Below are positions 33,664 to 45,125 of a stretch of DNA of 64,000 nucleotides, one piece after another. Under the pieces are notes generated by a model that did no database searches, had not been told where the DNA came from, and worked only from the letters and a program-made list of their open reading frames with translations. How positions within the stretch are numbered: position 1 is the first letter of the stretch; each line of letters starts with the position of its first letter. A program made the position numbers and the translations under genes. The stretch comes from Actinomucor elegans (Eukaryota; Mucoromycota; Mucoromycetes; Mucorales; Mucoraceae), in assembly GCA_026027325.1 (NCBI GenBank), contig JAMSLZ010000010.1, positions 682,001-746,000 on the forward strand, written 5' to 3'.

Positions 33664-33939
33664 TTAAGCTGTAGGGTCACCATTGCTAGATTTTCCAGAA
33701 AGCGCGTTATGAACGCCTTTGATGGTACCTTCTACTTGATGACCAATTCCTTGAATAAAGCTAGCTATGTTGTTGACTGTTTCTTTGCCATGGCCTTGAG
33801 CATTTTGGGTGGTGCCCTCTGACTTGAGCGAATGGTTACCAAAAGCATCACCTACTGTTTCTTTGGCACTACCAATGACTTGGTCGGTCTTGGCTTCTAA
33901 CTTGCTAGGGATTGCACTGGGATTATTTGTTTCTGCCAT
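33664..33939 (-). CDS. CsbD-like hydrophilic stress protein
   Basis: Single exon, 91 residues, strongly hydrophilic. The core KLEAKTDQVIGSAKETVGDA matches the CsbD family signature (K-x2-G-x-x-K/E-x-x-x-G-x3 repeated), known from bacterial general-stress genes and widespread in fungi as small abundant stress-induced proteins. A second related unit follows (GHGKETVNNIASFIQGIGHQ, VEGTIKGVHNAL). Biochemical function is unknown. A TATA box (GGTATAAAATAA on the minus strand) sits about 50 nt before the ATG, consistent with inducible, strong expression. It lies 99 bp upstream of the PPP1R37-like start, in the same orientation. Confidence 0.88.
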   Translation of the reverse strand: MAETNNPSAIPSKLEAKTDQVIGSAKETVGDAFGNHSLKSEGTTQNAQGHGKETVNNIASFIQGIGHQVEGTIKGVHNALSGKSSNGDPTA

Positions 33940-33986
33940 TTTGTCGAATGGTAAATATGACCTTTTTTTTTTGTAATTACTCGTTA

Positions 33987-33993
33987 TTTTATA
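33987..33993 (-). promoter_or_regulatory. TATA box of the CsbD-like gene
   Basis: Minus strand TATAAAA within GGTATAAAATAA, 48-54 nt upstream of the ATG at 33939. Confidence 0.6.
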
Positions 33994-33995
33994 CC

Positions 33996-34926
33996 TTGTG
34001 AAAATGCCCGAGCATCAAAACAACCAGCTGATGAGATTTCAGATAGGATTATCGCTGATCACACATTTGAAGCCGGAGAAACGTTTTCTGAGAAACATGT
34101 ATCACTGAAAGGTAAAGAATATCAGCTTTAATTCATAGATTATCCAACTTTACTTGGAGTAACTATGCTTGTCAAACTCAGATAGTCCAGTTTTGACTGC
34201 CAACCATATACATTGTATAACACTATACAATACTTGTTTCGGTAATATCCCTTATCCAGTAAGGTTGGTAGTCACGATCATCTATCAGATCAAGGAACTT
34301 GCAATATTTGGAGAAACAACCGTCTGACTAATGAAGGCGTTGGATATATGGATATTCTAAAACTTTTTCAAAAACTCAACATCTTGCAGTCATTGCGTCT
34401 TCCGACCTTCAATTTCCATATTGTTGCGCAAGCACGCTGGAAAACATTTCTTCTTATGTATCTTATTCACGAAGTCCAAAGCATTTCCTGTACGTACTGA
34501 GTACTGGCTATTTGTCAAATGCACAACCAGCATACTAAACATTAATAACTAGCAATAAATTACGCGAGTTTGGTATAAACTAGATATATAGATTTCTCGA
34601 CCAATTCTGATCAAATGTTATTTCTACTGGAACTGTAGGCCTCTCTAAAATTTTGGTCAATTATCGCTTTGCACTAATAGCCCGTATTCAGGACGAACAA
34701 AGGGAGTCTATAATATTTATGAATGAGTACTGTACGAAGTCTATAATAGCAAGCGGTGTTTGCTAATTGAGTTATAATTATGAACCAGAGCGTAGACTTC
34801 TAAAAAGTATTATATACTCATCAAATTTCCCTGCTTAATCTGAGATATTTTTACTGTCCATTGACAATATATATCATTAAAGTGAAAGTTAATTGTAAGT
34901 TATGGCAATATTATAAACTTCGTTTA
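33996..34926. other. Spacer with a possible coding remnant
   Basis: No intact gene. A stop-free plus frame at about 34258-34495 reads IWRNNRLTNEGVGYMDILKL then FQKLNILQSLRLPTFNF, faintly like one repeat of an LRR/F-box type protein, but it has no start, no flanking exons I can join, and could be chance. A fragment of the dispersed repeat lies at 34588-34630 (CTCGACCAATTCTGATCAAA). Confidence 0.3.
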
Positions 34927-36888
34927 TTATGAAAAAGTATTTACACGTTTCAAAAACTTGACCTTGAATGGAGGTGGCGCAATAATCAGACCTGCATTCA
35001 CAGCCCCTTCGATATCTGGCTTTTGCAATTCAGTAGCAGGTTTAATAGAACATCGAGCGAATATTTCAACAAAAGACGTGAAGAATTCTACTTCAGACTA
35101 CAAATGAGTGAATAGAGTGATTAATGAGCTAACGGCGTTGTATTTCTTACCATGTAAATTGCAGGGCACAGCCGTCTTTTTAAAGACGTGATACATCAAT
35201 AATTACACAAAATCATTAGCGGCTGCCTATACATACCTTCCCCATCCAAAGTTGAAGTGATCACGGTTTTCCAGTTTGCCATTCGCAGCAGACTGCATCG
35301 TCTTGAGATTTGACATAAACCTTTCAGGTATAAACTGCTCACCTTGAGGGAATCGCTCCGGATTCTTATGCATGCTGTCCATATTAGTGATAATAACACT
35401 TCCTTTAGGAATAACATAACCATCAACTTCAACTAAAAGCACATTTCGTAGATAAGTAACTGGAAGCGGCCAATGTCTAGACGTAGTCACGACTTACGAT
35501 CTTGTTGAACTGAGTGAGCCAATCCAAATGGTGTAACAGGTTTGTACCTCATGCATTCTTTCATAACTGAGACACAATAAGGGACATCATTCCTATCTTT
35601 AAAATTGGGTAGACGATTATGGGCACGAATAAATCCATCAATTTCAGCAAAAATATTTTCTTGAACATTGGGATAATGACACAGTAGAGCTACGGTCCAA
35701 GACAAAGTAACTGAAAGAGGATCCATTCCTCCTATTGTTAAATCGACTATAATAAATAAATGTAGTGAATAACCTATGACAATAGGAAATAAACTTGATA
35801 GATATTTACACATGAGCACAATAGTTTCATCTTCAGTCAAATTGCAATTCATTTCTTCAAGTAACTTGATCATATTTGTTCCCTCTTTCACTGCAGCTTC
35901 TTTGATCAATTGGCGAAAGAAAGGATTACGACGGCCATAAATGAATTGTCTCATCTTGGCCTGTTTTCCTATAAAATAATCCAAAACCGAGAGAAAAGGA
36001 AAAAAGTTGGTGGTGTCGCTCTCTAAACCTGCAAATCGAACACTGGTTTTCACCATATCTTCTACTTCTTCAAATTCTGGGTCATTGATGGAATCAAACC
36101 GCTTATTAAAACAAAGTTCAAATATGACATTTAAAGCATTCAACTCAAAGTATTTGAGAGGATCCACACTGCCTTGGCTAGCGGTATTGTTAATGAGCCT
36201 GTCGACCAAAGCACAAGACTCTTTTTGCATGAAGACAATGTGCTTATTGATTTCTTTAGGTGCCAGGACTGAAAGCGCTAGTTATGTAGGAAAAACAAAA
36301 CTTAGTTTTCTATCAGTTTCCTTATCAAATGATTATGTTAGTTACATGCAGTTCTACATTTCTTCCATGAGACTTTTGGCTGAGCAAATACCATACCCCT
36401 AACATCAATAATGCATCTGCTAGGTTAGATTTTCAATTTATGTAGTGGAGACGTGTGCGTTTTTCTGTAATTAAAAAGCCTTACTTTCCTTTCATGCTAT
36501 AATATTCATCTGTATATACTGAATGAGGCCGGTAGGAAGTCTCTGCACCACAAGTAACAAGTACTTTATGCGCCAAAGAAGGGCAATCAATGACAATCCA
36601 AGTCTGACAACCCATATGGAGTTGAATTATAGGGCCCAACTCTTGATGCCATTTTGAAATAACGTATCCAGGTAACTCGCCCAAGGACATCATATGGCCA
36701 ACTAGTGGATAATTTGAACCAGGTATAGGGATGTCTTTGAAGCCCTGGTTCTTTTTACGGTTATTATTGTTGTTAAATATTAATTTATAAGACGAATAAA
36801 GAATAGCTGTAGTAGCAACTGCAACACCAATCATTGGCAGCGCATGGTCTTTTTCAATACGAAGTAATTTCATATTTTGAATAAGCAT
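34927..36888 (-). CDS. Cytochrome P450 monooxygenase
   Basis: Seven exons, 36485-36888, 36346-36398, 35810-36277, 35498-35746, 35237-35432, 35151-35175 and 34927-35097, give 521 residues. It is a haem-thiolate monooxygenase, membrane-anchored by the N-terminal segment (ALPMIGVAVATTAILYSSYK), facing the cytosol on the ER. Seen here: the proline-rich hinge IPIPGSNYPLVGHMMSLG, the C-helix motif SWKKCRTA, an I-helix reading DLTIGGMDPLSVTLSW, the K-helix ExxR (KECMRYKPVTPFG), the PERF region FIPERFMSN, and the haem loop FNFGWGRRLCPAIYM with axial C460. Exon 6 is only 25 nt and encodes the haem cysteine. Two oddities are Pro in place of the usual Thr in the I-helix GGxDT and Ala instead of Gly after the haem Cys. 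The substrate cannot be told. An in-frame ATG at 36912 is an alternative start. Confidence 0.92.
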
Positions 36889-37319
36889 TTTTTTGTAATG
36901 AAGAGAAAGCAAGGAAAGTAATATCCGATTAACTTGGGCTTATCAACCCAATTTTATTTATATTACACTGATGCATACATAACAGTTATGTGGCAATAAA
37001 GGGTGCATGTAACAATAAGGTCCGGAGCACAGCATGTCACCTGTAAGAGGAGTATCAAAGTTTGTCAGGCATACATATAACCAAAGCTTGAATATCGAAA
37101 AATTCATATATAAATATTATCGCTAAGCATTAAGAATTGATACTTTTATTAAGATATGCTTCACTAGATACAGGTACGACTTCCGAAATTAATGGTGAGA
37201 TCTAGAAATCGATAGATATTGCAATACAAAATACAGTTGATTCTCTACTAGTCATTAAATAATAGGATACATTACTTGTGTTTCAGTTAAATGCAAGTTA
37301 TAATAAACGGGCTAGTCTA

Positions 37320-37380
37320 TTTCTGATTATGAGTACTGATAAAATGCGACATTTGATCGAGATCACTGGAGATCTAAATT
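37320..37380 (-). repeat. Dispersed intergenic repeat copy (minus orientation)
   Basis: Reads GAGTACTGATAAAATGCGAC then ATTTGATCGAGATCACTGGA, the reverse core. Confidence 0.6.
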
Positions 37381-37632
37381 ATGTAATATATATATATATA
37401 CGAAAAGAATGTAATTTACTTCAAAGCATTAAACTATAGTAAATTTCTTGTATCCTTGGAAAATAAAATTTCTAATGGATATTGCTTCTTTTATTTTAAA
37501 TATGGATGAACCATCAAATGTGGCATCAAGCTTGAATTGAGTAAGGGATCTTTTACATTTAATTTACCACCAATACATCTTTATGACGCATTTCTAAATA
37601 TAATATACTCATTCTACTACAGTCAGATAAAT

Positions 37633-37715
37633 GTTCTAATAGATATAACGCTTTATTTTGAATATTTATAACTCTTCAAATGGGACATTAAATTTGAATC
37701 GATCGAGAAATGTGA
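37633..37715 (-). repeat. Dispersed intergenic repeat copy (minus orientation)
   Basis: Reads TTCTAATAGATATAACGCTT, TATTTTGAATATTTATAACT and GGGACATTAAATTTGAATCG, full reverse order. Confidence 0.6.
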
Positions 37716-38182
37716 TGGTAAGGTGTGCATTTAAGGCCAAATATTTCGAAATATCTTTGGGGAGCTCGAAGACAGTGTTTTAGAGATATGATTAAGAAAA
37801 AATATATAAAAAAAAGTTTAGGAAATGTGATCTGATAATGCTATAGGCTCAGCATATTTGAAAGTGTTCAACATTATCCAACGAATACAAGAGTAGATGA
37901 AATACTTGAGTAAATTAGAACATAAAAAATATCATAGCATTGAATTAAAGATGATATAGGAAAGAGGCTACTTTTCTCAGCATATTTTGATTCCTGACTC
38001 ATTACTCGTTGGTAATTTCGGTATATTTAATCATCCGAACCGTTTATAGTTTTCAAAAGGCTTAAAATAGCTTCCAATCCTTCTTCTCCCAGTGTTCGAC
38101 TCAATCTTGGACAATAGAAGTATAAATAACCATTTTAAAGCAATGAACTTTTTTATCCTATCTTGTGATGTAAGAAATTAGC

Positions 38183-39926
38183 ATGGTATTAAGTCAAAAC
38201 TCTTCTCCCGCGGCAAGTAGTCAATCTACAAGCGCTAGATCAAGTGTCAGTTCAACCTTGGGCTCGGCAAGCATTATTAACACGCCATCCCTCAATATAA
38301 ACTCGCTTTCTTTGTCAAATATAATGTATATTGGTGTCTATTTGGACAGAGGTGAAGCTATCATTTATCCAAACGAAATTATAAAAGGTAAATAGAGGAT
38401 ATAAGCCGCATTGATCTAGAAACCAATGGTGTTCTAGGAACTGTCAAAGTAATCACGTCTAAAGTGATTTATGCAAGTCAAATCCGTGTCAAGGTACTTA
38501 ATAAATAGCTCTAAACAAGCTAATTGGTCATTTGGCTAGGGACTGACATGTTGCTTATATAATAGTTTAGATGTCTAGAACGCGCAATTGTTAAAGTCAA
38601 AGATACAGAAAGCTTTTCCAAGTTGAATCGAATTGAAAAAATTGTAACCACTTATTTTGACGTTGAATCGAACGTGTTGGATATTGATTCAAATGGTAAA
38701 TAAGTGCATATTTTGGTGTCTTGAAAAGGATATATAGTCTAGTTACTGATTTCTTACGTATAGCTTACTCTATTAATGGCTGGAAGATAATAGAACCGGG
38801 GGAACATGAGTTTAGGTTTGCATTGAAAGTATGTGAACACAGCCAGATCTTTATATCACTATATAAACTTATATTACCTATTATATAGATGCCTAATATT
38901 AATTTTTTACCCTCCATTGAAACACCCATTGGCTTGTCTATTCGCTATATATGGACAGCTTTTCTTGACGGTCCGGCCAATCATCCCTCTATCCGTAGCG
39001 ACGATCTCATAACTACCTACCGTCCTCTTCTCTGTTGTCCTTCACCCAATATACCATGGAATTTTCGAGAAAACTTTTTTACCAGTAAAAAAGTACCAAT
39101 TGCCTCGATGATTGCCTCTTTACCTTCACAAGTATTTTATCCTGAGCAGCAATTTTCTCTAGAATTGGCTCTCACGTCCATAACAGTCGATATGACTATA
39201 ACAGGCGCCACTTACGCGCTGCGCCAATATTTTGAGGGCAGAGTGCAGCTGCCTCATGGCATTGTGCGCCCTCATTTTCATCGAGACATTATGCGTCACA
39301 AGCTTTTGATACCTCCTAAAACTACCAATAGCGACATGCAGTTTCCTGATGTGAATGGGACTATCCCCTCTAGATGGGTTCCACCTTGCTTTTCGTCAAA
39401 CTCGACCCGCATGTATTATGCGTTTGTGATTGTGATACATGTACTGACACCTGGGTTCTTTGGTACGGTGGAACAGATACAAGCAGTGATCCCGATTGGT
39501 ATGGCCAATATGGATCAAAATCAGTGGGGAAGGGTGTATAATATTCATGATTATAGACAGTCGTGTGAGGGCCCTTTCTTTTTTGATCCATTGTTGGATG
39601 AACCCCCTGAAAGCCAAGAAGAGCAAACTGGTTCGCTTGAAGTGGACATTAACCCAAGGAACGATAGTGAGATGCACGTGGTGATGACAGACCCTTTGCT
39701 TACTACAGCCAATAATGTAGACGAAGAAGAGACTGATCCTTTACCTCCTCCATCGTATGCCAGTCTTCAACTTAATTTACAGCAAAGGCGGCAGCATCAA
39801 ACCTGTCTTAAGAAAAGAGAAAGAGTAGAGAAAACGATATGTTCAAGTCAATGGGTGAAAGCCGGTATGATACCTGAGCTGGGAGATGCATTGATAGTCG
39901 AATCTGTCTTATATGATGAGTATTAA
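38183..39926 (+). CDS. Alpha-arrestin (ART-type adaptor with a PPxY motif)
   Basis: Five exons, 38183-38387, 38438-38493, 38566-38695, 38764-38828 and 38889-39926, give 497 residues. Alpha-arrestins recruit the HECT ubiquitin ligase Rsp5/Nedd4 to plasma-membrane transporters for endocytosis. Arrestin-N strands are visible after a Ser-rich lead: GVYLDRGEAIIYPNEIIKGT, VITSKVIYASQIRVKFRCLE, and EPGEHEFRFALKMP, the usual GxHxFPFxxxLP edge. The arrestin-C half spans about residues 200-400. A PPxY motif (PPPSY, near residue 438) close to the C-terminus would bind Rsp5 WW domains. I placed the first intron at 38388-38437 because it restores NEIIKGTVKV; a nearer acceptor at 38420 would insert a few residues. 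Targets are unknown. Confidence 0.88.
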
Positions 39927-40201
39927 TAATCCAAACTTCTTAAAATATGTAACATTATGTCCTTTATGCCATCCTATTGCGTTATGAAACTATTACTATA
40001 GCAAATAAACATGTATATTTAACCTTGTTATGACAGGTAAAGACTAACGATAGTTTTAGTTTTCATTTATAAAGCTTTTTTCCCTATGAATACCATACTT
40101 CTGAATCAGGCATCACTAATTTCGATATACAAAAACTTATCTGTTATATCATTCAAATTTATTATTCAATATATATGGAACACATAATAACAAAATGTAA
40201 T

Positions 40202-41272
40202 TTAAAAATCAACATCAAGCCTGAAACTACGATCTTCTTTGTTCGTCATTACACCCGCACGTTGATAATCAGATACTCGTTTTTCAAAAAAGTTTGTCTT
40301 GCCTTGCAAAGAAATCAAATCCATAAAGTCAAAGGGATTAGATGTATTGTAATGTTTTGGAAAACCGAGTGATACCATTAATCGATCCGCAACAAACTCG
40401 ACATACTGGCACATTAGCTTTTCATTCATACCAATCAGCCTAACAGGCAAAGCTTCTTTGAAAAAGCTTTGTTCTATGGTTACAGCTTCTGTCAAGATTC
40501 GCAAAACTGTTTCATGAGACGGTTGATGAACCATATGGTGAAAGAGCAAGCAACCAAAGTCTGCATGTAAACCTTCATCTCTTGTAATAAACTCATTAGA
40601 CAGAGTTAAGCCTGGCATAAGCCCACGCTTCTTTAACCAAAAGATGGAAGCAAATGATCCAGAAAAGAAAACGCCTTCTATAATAGCAAAGGCGCAGATA
40701 CGTATAGCAAAAGGTTGCTTGGATTCATTGGAAATCCATTTAAACGCCCAGTCTGCTTTGGCCTTGATTTGAGGAATGGTCTCAATCGCATTAAACAAAA
40801 ACTCTTTTTCAATAGGGTCTTTGATATAAGTATCGATCAATAATGAATACATTTCTGAATGAATATTCTCTATCATAATTTGAAAGCCGTAGAAGCACTT
40901 GGCTTCACTTATCTTGACTTCATTACAAAAGTTGGTTACGAGGTTCTCATTGACTATACCATCTGAGGTAGCAAAGAAGGCGAGGACGCGACTGATAAAA
41001 TGGCGTTCGTCTGAAGTGAGTGTTTCTTCCCAATCGACCAAGTCTTTGGAGAGATCAACTTCTTCTACAGTCCAAAATGAAGCTTCAGCTTTCTTGTAAA
41101 ACTCCCATATTTCGTGATACTTGATTGGAAATAGACAGAAACGACGAGGATTCTCTTTGAGAATGATTTCTTGGCCTGGTTCAATATCTACTTTCATTTC
41201 TGTCAAACGTTTGAGAATGGTGCTTCGAAGGCCCTGAGCAGCAAGCTCAGACTTAGCGTCAAATACCGTCAT
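40202..41272 (-). CDS. RNR2: Ribonucleoside-diphosphate reductase small (R2) subunit
   Basis: Single exon, 356 residues, in a neighbourhood where nearly every gene has introns. Class Ia R2 houses the di-iron centre and tyrosyl radical that drive ribonucleotide reduction by the large subunit R1, making dNTPs in the cytosol. All expected residues are present at correct spacing: iron ligands D104, E135, H138, E199, E233 and H236, and radical Y142 (context [12 protein letters not shown]). The opening block [20 protein letters not shown] and the C-terminal R1-binding tail FRLDVDF are typical. The N-terminal extension before ENPRRF is about 40 residues, shorter than in animals and yeast. A TATA box lies about 60 nt upstream. 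The promoter region (256 bp) is shared with the divergent Sec14-like gene. Confidence 0.97.
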   Translation of the reverse strand: MTVFDAKSELAAQGLRSTILKRLTEMKVDIEPGQEIILKENPRRFCLFPIKYHEIWEFYKKAEASFWTVEEVDLSKDLVDWEETLTSDERHFISRVLAFFATSDGIVNENLVTNFCNEVKISEAKCFYGFQIMIENIHSEMYSLLIDTYIKDPIEKEFLFNAIETIPQIKAKADWAFKWISNESKQPFAIRICAFAIIEGVFFSGSFASIFWLKKRGLMPGLTLSNEFITRDEGLHADFGCLLFHHMVHQPSHETVLRILTEAVTIEQSFFKEALPVRLIGMNEKLMCQYVEFVADRLMVSLGFPKHYNTSNPFDFMDLISLQGKTNFFEKRVSDYQRAGVMTNKEDRSFRLDVDF

Positions 41273-41528
41273 TATTGCAAGTTTTATATATAATAAAAAA
41301 AAGGCGCACTTGAACAATTGCCGAGCAGTTTATATCTTTCTAAATTGAGGTCTCAGTTTTGATGCAGACGAAACAGTAGGTTTTGACCTAGCCAATCAAG
41401 TCCGAAGCATAATTTCAACAGCGCCCTAGCAAACACGCACACACGGTCTTGAAGATCTCCGAGTAAAAGCCAGGTAGCCAATCGCTCATTGTTTTTTTTT
41501 CAATCCTTTTTTTTTTCTTTTCTTTATT
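41273..41528. promoter_or_regulatory. Shared divergent promoter of RNR2 and the Sec14-like gene
   Basis: The 256 bp between two start codons hold a TATA element for RNR2 (minus ATATAAA at 41329-41335), two CCAAT-type words (GCCAATCAA near 41391, GCCAATCGC near 41475) and GCGC words (GGCGCAC near 41303, AGCGCCC near 41421) that could serve cell-cycle factors. Which gene each serves is not known. Confidence 0.4.
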
Positions 41529-42545
41529 ATGTCAGAAAACAAGTTTGTAGCCAAATTTACAGTTACAGAAGCAGTTGCAGTTCAGCAGCTGAAAGATGCG
41601 TTACCCGATATCCTAAGCGAGGCTTTTGGCAAGAGTGACGTTTACACTTTATGGGGTGTACCTTTAGACAAAACGTCTGAAGACGAACGTATCAAAGTAG
41701 TGCTTGTAAAGTTTCTTCGAGCCAGGTACGAAGCAATATGTTTTATTGAAACTGAAAAAGAAGCTCAATTGTAATACTGTAGAAATTTGGATATTCCTAT
41801 CGCTAAAGAGATGCTTATCAATACACTTAAGTGGAGAAAAGAGTTCTCGGCTGATACTGTGCTTGAAGAAGAATTTGATACGTCAATATTCAATGATAGT
41901 GTTGGATTCTTGTACAAGACAGACAAGGATGGCAGACCTATAACCTATAACTTTTATGGTGGACTTGATCAAAACACAGTATTTGCAAGCGTGGAAAAGT
42001 AAGAATAGTGGATTAGTAATATTAGACATCAGGCCATTTATCATTTGCCTTAGATTTATTCGTTGGAGAGTTCAATTAATGGAAAAAGGTGTTCAAAATA
42101 TTGACTTTGTTAACGTGGATTCGATGATTCAAGTTCATGATTATAAGGGTGCTTCATTGTTTGGACGTACTGCCAATACAAAAGAAGCCACCAACGTCTT
42201 GATCAAGTTGATGCAAGACAATTACCCCGAGTTTTTATCAAGCAAGCTCTTTGTTAATGTACCAAAATGGGGCAGGTAGTAGCCTTCTTGGTTAAATACG
42301 TTATGTTACTAACTAATACAAATATGATAGCATGATTTTCAAAGTTATTCGACCCTTATTACCCGAAGCTACGGTAAAAAAGTTTGTTATATGTGCCAAG
42401 TAACGTATTTTACAATTCTGCTTTGATTCAACAATTCTAATTAAACTTTGTATATAGTGATGAACTAGATACTACTTTATTAGCCCATATTGATAAGGAG
42501 AACCTACCACCAGTTTACGTAAACCAGATCAATATCGCTCAGTAA
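41529..42545 (+). CDS. Sec14-like (CRAL-TRIO) phosphatidylinositol transfer protein, Sfh5-like
   Basis: Five exons, 41529-41725, 41783-41998, 42054-42275, 42331-42399 and 42458-42545, give 263 residues. The protein should carry phosphatidylinositol or another small ligand between membranes in the cytosol. Seen here: a CRAL-TRIO-N helix bundle (VVLVKFLRARNLDIPIAKEM, LINTLKWRKEF), and a Sec14 domain with NFYGGLDQNTVFASVEKFIR, VNVDSMIQVHDYKGASLFGR, QDNYPEFLSSKLFVNVPKWG and SMIFKVIRPLLPEATVKKFV. The combination of short length and the opening LWGVPL is Sfh5-like. Sfh5 in yeast is reported to bind haem; I cannot judge that here. Its last 17 coding bases overlap the last coding bases of the GT15 gene on the opposite strand. 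Confidence 0.9.
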
Positions 42546-43816
42546 TCAAGAAATCTGTTTTATCTTTATCAACCAAATTCAGGAACTGAGGTGTACAACT
42601 CCACCAATGATTATCTAACATACTCTTATTAATATATTACAATCTAATAAATACGTTACATTACCCATGCTGTCTACTGGATCACAGCTACATTTTTCAG
42701 CGGCAAGCCATCCAGGTTCACTAGGACAATTCTTGAAAGGATTATGGTAGTATCCCATATCATAAAAGAAGTGTACCTCAGACTTCTTCAACATTAATGC
42801 AGCAGCAATGCTATGAACTGGTGCATCACCCCATCTTTCATAAAAGAACCCACCAGCTTTATCCAGATAGTTGAAGTAATCGATATAGGCTTTAGATCTT
42901 AAGAACGCCAAAGACGCAATCTCAAAATTGCTCCAGAAGTGACACATATTATATGTTTCACCGCCATCATTCGTTACCCAACTCATTAAGCTCTCTGAAT
43001 CATTGGCAGGTATGATATGCTGAGGATATTTTTCCATGAATTTCTTAGTGGTATCCCACAAGGTAGGAATGGTGTTTTCATATTCGTGTAAAGAGATAGC
43101 GAATCCGTATTTCAGCTCCTTTTCAACCATGACTTTGAAAGGATCATAGTCAATATCACAGGTGAACTTGACATCAGGTTCTACTCTCCTATAGCTTGAG
43201 TTAGACAAGCAAACACTATGGTTATTAGGCTTTACCAGTAATAATCAAATTGATCCATAATAGGATGCCTGAAAAAGAACCCACTCTGGAATCTATTCAC
43301 ATAATATAAGGAATGTAACCCTTTGTTTATGTAATATATCACCTACCTGCACATATGTCTATACGATTCCATACCACCGTAAATGACACCAGCAGCCTCC
43401 ATGGCTTCGCGCGATTCTTTGGCCTTTTGTTGATCAATCCAATCAGGGTATCCCCACATTTCCTTGGTTAATTCACCATAGTACGTTTTGCCAGACGAAA
43501 GCCCAGTAGTCCATTCCTTGAACTTCTCATCGAAGGGTTCATTGTTCAAAAACACCCAAGGGTAATGGAACTTGTGATTGAAACGATCTTCCATCATTTG
43601 CATAGATTCTCGGAGACCGTTTAAGTCTGTATTACGAGCCAACACGACAAACGCGGCATTTTCCCGTTTGATATTATGTTTGTCTTGCTGTTTATAATCA
43701 TAGCGGTAAGGTGGATATTTGGGCCGTCTATTGTAATAGGCATAATAGATCATGGTAATGATACATATAGGCAGTAGAACGAGCAACCCTACTCTGCCAT
43801 ATCTTGCTGGAATCAT
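42529..43816 (-). CDS. GT15 (Ktr/Mnt1/Kre2) alpha-1,2-mannosyltransferase
   Basis: Four exons, 43347-43816, 43236-43292, 42665-43188 and 42529-42614, give 378 residues. GT15 enzymes add alpha-1,2-mannose to O- and N-linked glycans in the Golgi lumen, using GDP-mannose and Mn2+. It is a type II membrane protein: short cytosolic tail, anchor at about residues 8-28 (VGLLVLLPICIITMIYYAYY), stem, catalytic domain. Family marks are ENAAFVVLARNTDLNGLRES, YPWVFLNNEPFDEKF, GMESYRHMCRFQSGFFFRHP, YYWRVEPDVKFTCDIDYDPF, GFAISLHEYENTIPTLWDTT, TYNMCHFWSNFEIA and GGFFYERWGDAPVHSIAAAL. The last exon (NHWWSCTPQFLNLVDKDKTD) is needed: reading straight on would give an atypical end at 42615. With it, the coding region overlaps the convergent Sec14-like gene by 17 bp. 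Confidence 0.93.
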
Positions 43817-44727
43817 TATATGGAAAGATGATAATAAAGGAAAAAAGGATTTGCTGCTGCTATTATTATAGTATGTTTACAAGACGCGGAATTTAGATTA
43901 TACTTGCTTGGTGCTATTAATATACATCTCAAGGCGAATTGTTTTATTACAACCTACTGAACCAATGGTTTGCATGAATTGTTGTTAAATAGGTATACAT
44001 GTCAAGATCATTACAGGTTGTTTTATATAACGCTTTTTTCGGTATCATTATGTGAGTATCGAGATCTTTAAGGGCATAGAGCAAAAATTAGGATACCTGA
44101 TCCATCGCTTGTTATAGGCACAATTAACAAAGAATGGCCGTCTACCCTAAACTATATTAGTCTAAGTTGGTTTGTAACATTAAAGCTCACCCTTTCCTTA
44201 ATCAAATCGAATTTTGTTATGGCAAAGCGGCCATAGTAATCACGGCTATCAAAATTAGATATTTCAGCTTGTCATAGCAACCGTAACAGTCACAGTCAGA
44301 TAATGCAAGTTTTTGAAACAATCATTGCCGTCAAAGGAAAGAACAGCAAATATTATTTGCCGTGTTGAGTACAATCGCTTCACAATCACGTGTAAGAAGC
44401 CAGAAACTATCACTATATCAAGAATATATGAAAAAAATTGTTATTTCAATATCCGACTTCATAACTTGAATTATCGTATTATACCCTATTAGTAGTACCC
44501 CAAAGACCTTTGGTATATATATGTAGAGAAAGAGAACATACTAGATTAAAAGCTGACTTTTCACCTTTTTTTTAAACCCCCCCCCCCGTTTATCATAGTA
44601 GCTCTCAACCTGTGTTATGAGTCATTCTTTGAATGTTTTTTAATGAGAGTATTCTTTGAAAATGCAAATTTCGAAAATTTGGGTCTTGGTTACCCCCAGA
44701 ATTTTTTTTCTGAGATGCTTTTATATT

Positions 44728-44795
44728 TCTCAACTGATTTCAGTTTAATGTTCTATCTAATTACTAGCAAAAGTTCAGTGAAACATTGCACACAC
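44728..44795 (+). repeat. Dispersed intergenic repeat copy (plus orientation)
   Basis: Reads TCTCAACTGATTTCAGTTTA, ATGTTCTATCTAATTACTAG and AAAGTTCAGTGAAACATTGC. Confidence 0.55.
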
Positions 44796-44890
44796 TAGAG
44801 CTGTTGCTGATTGAAGTCTGGTAAATATATTGAATTTTAGATGTGCTATAAATGACATGCATTTGACGTAACCTGGACGGATTAATTAAT

Positions 44891-44970
44891 AGATCTTTCT
44901 ACTGATCTCAATTTGATGTTGCATCTAGTTAATATTATACATGTGCAAAATGAATTGCTACATTCGTTAA
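44891..44970 (+). repeat. Dispersed intergenic repeat copy (plus orientation)
   Basis: Reads AGATCTTTCTACTGATCTCA, ATTTGATGTTGCATCTAGTT and GTGCAAAATGAATTGCTACA. Confidence 0.6.
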
Positions 44971-45047
44971 CCCCCTAGCTCACTGCAATACAATAACCGT
45001 TTGTTAACAATTAACAATAAATTATTGATATTGATCTATATATCTGT

Positions 45048-45125
45048 AGATGTTCCAGTCGACCTTGGTCAATTATCACATCCATATGATATTTCCAGCT
45101 TAAAAGAAATTGTTGCATCTATCAT
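45048..45125 (+). repeat. Dispersed intergenic repeat copy (plus orientation)
   Basis: Reads GTCGACCTTGGTCAATTATC, ACATCCATATGATATTTCC and AAAGAAATTGTTGCATCTAT. Confidence 0.55.

Larger units (their letters stand above)
36889..38182. other. Gene-free spacer with dispersed repeats
   Basis: AT-rich; two minus-orientation dispersed repeats and a third weak fragment near 37490 (ATTTTAAATATGGATGAACC ... AATGTGGCATCAAGC). No gene. Confidence 0.5.

Noticed and set aside
42615..42664. Direct read-through end of the GT15 gene (..VTYLLDCNILIRVC)
   Set aside because: It has a GT..AG intron and the spliced version restores the conserved WWSCTPQF ending.
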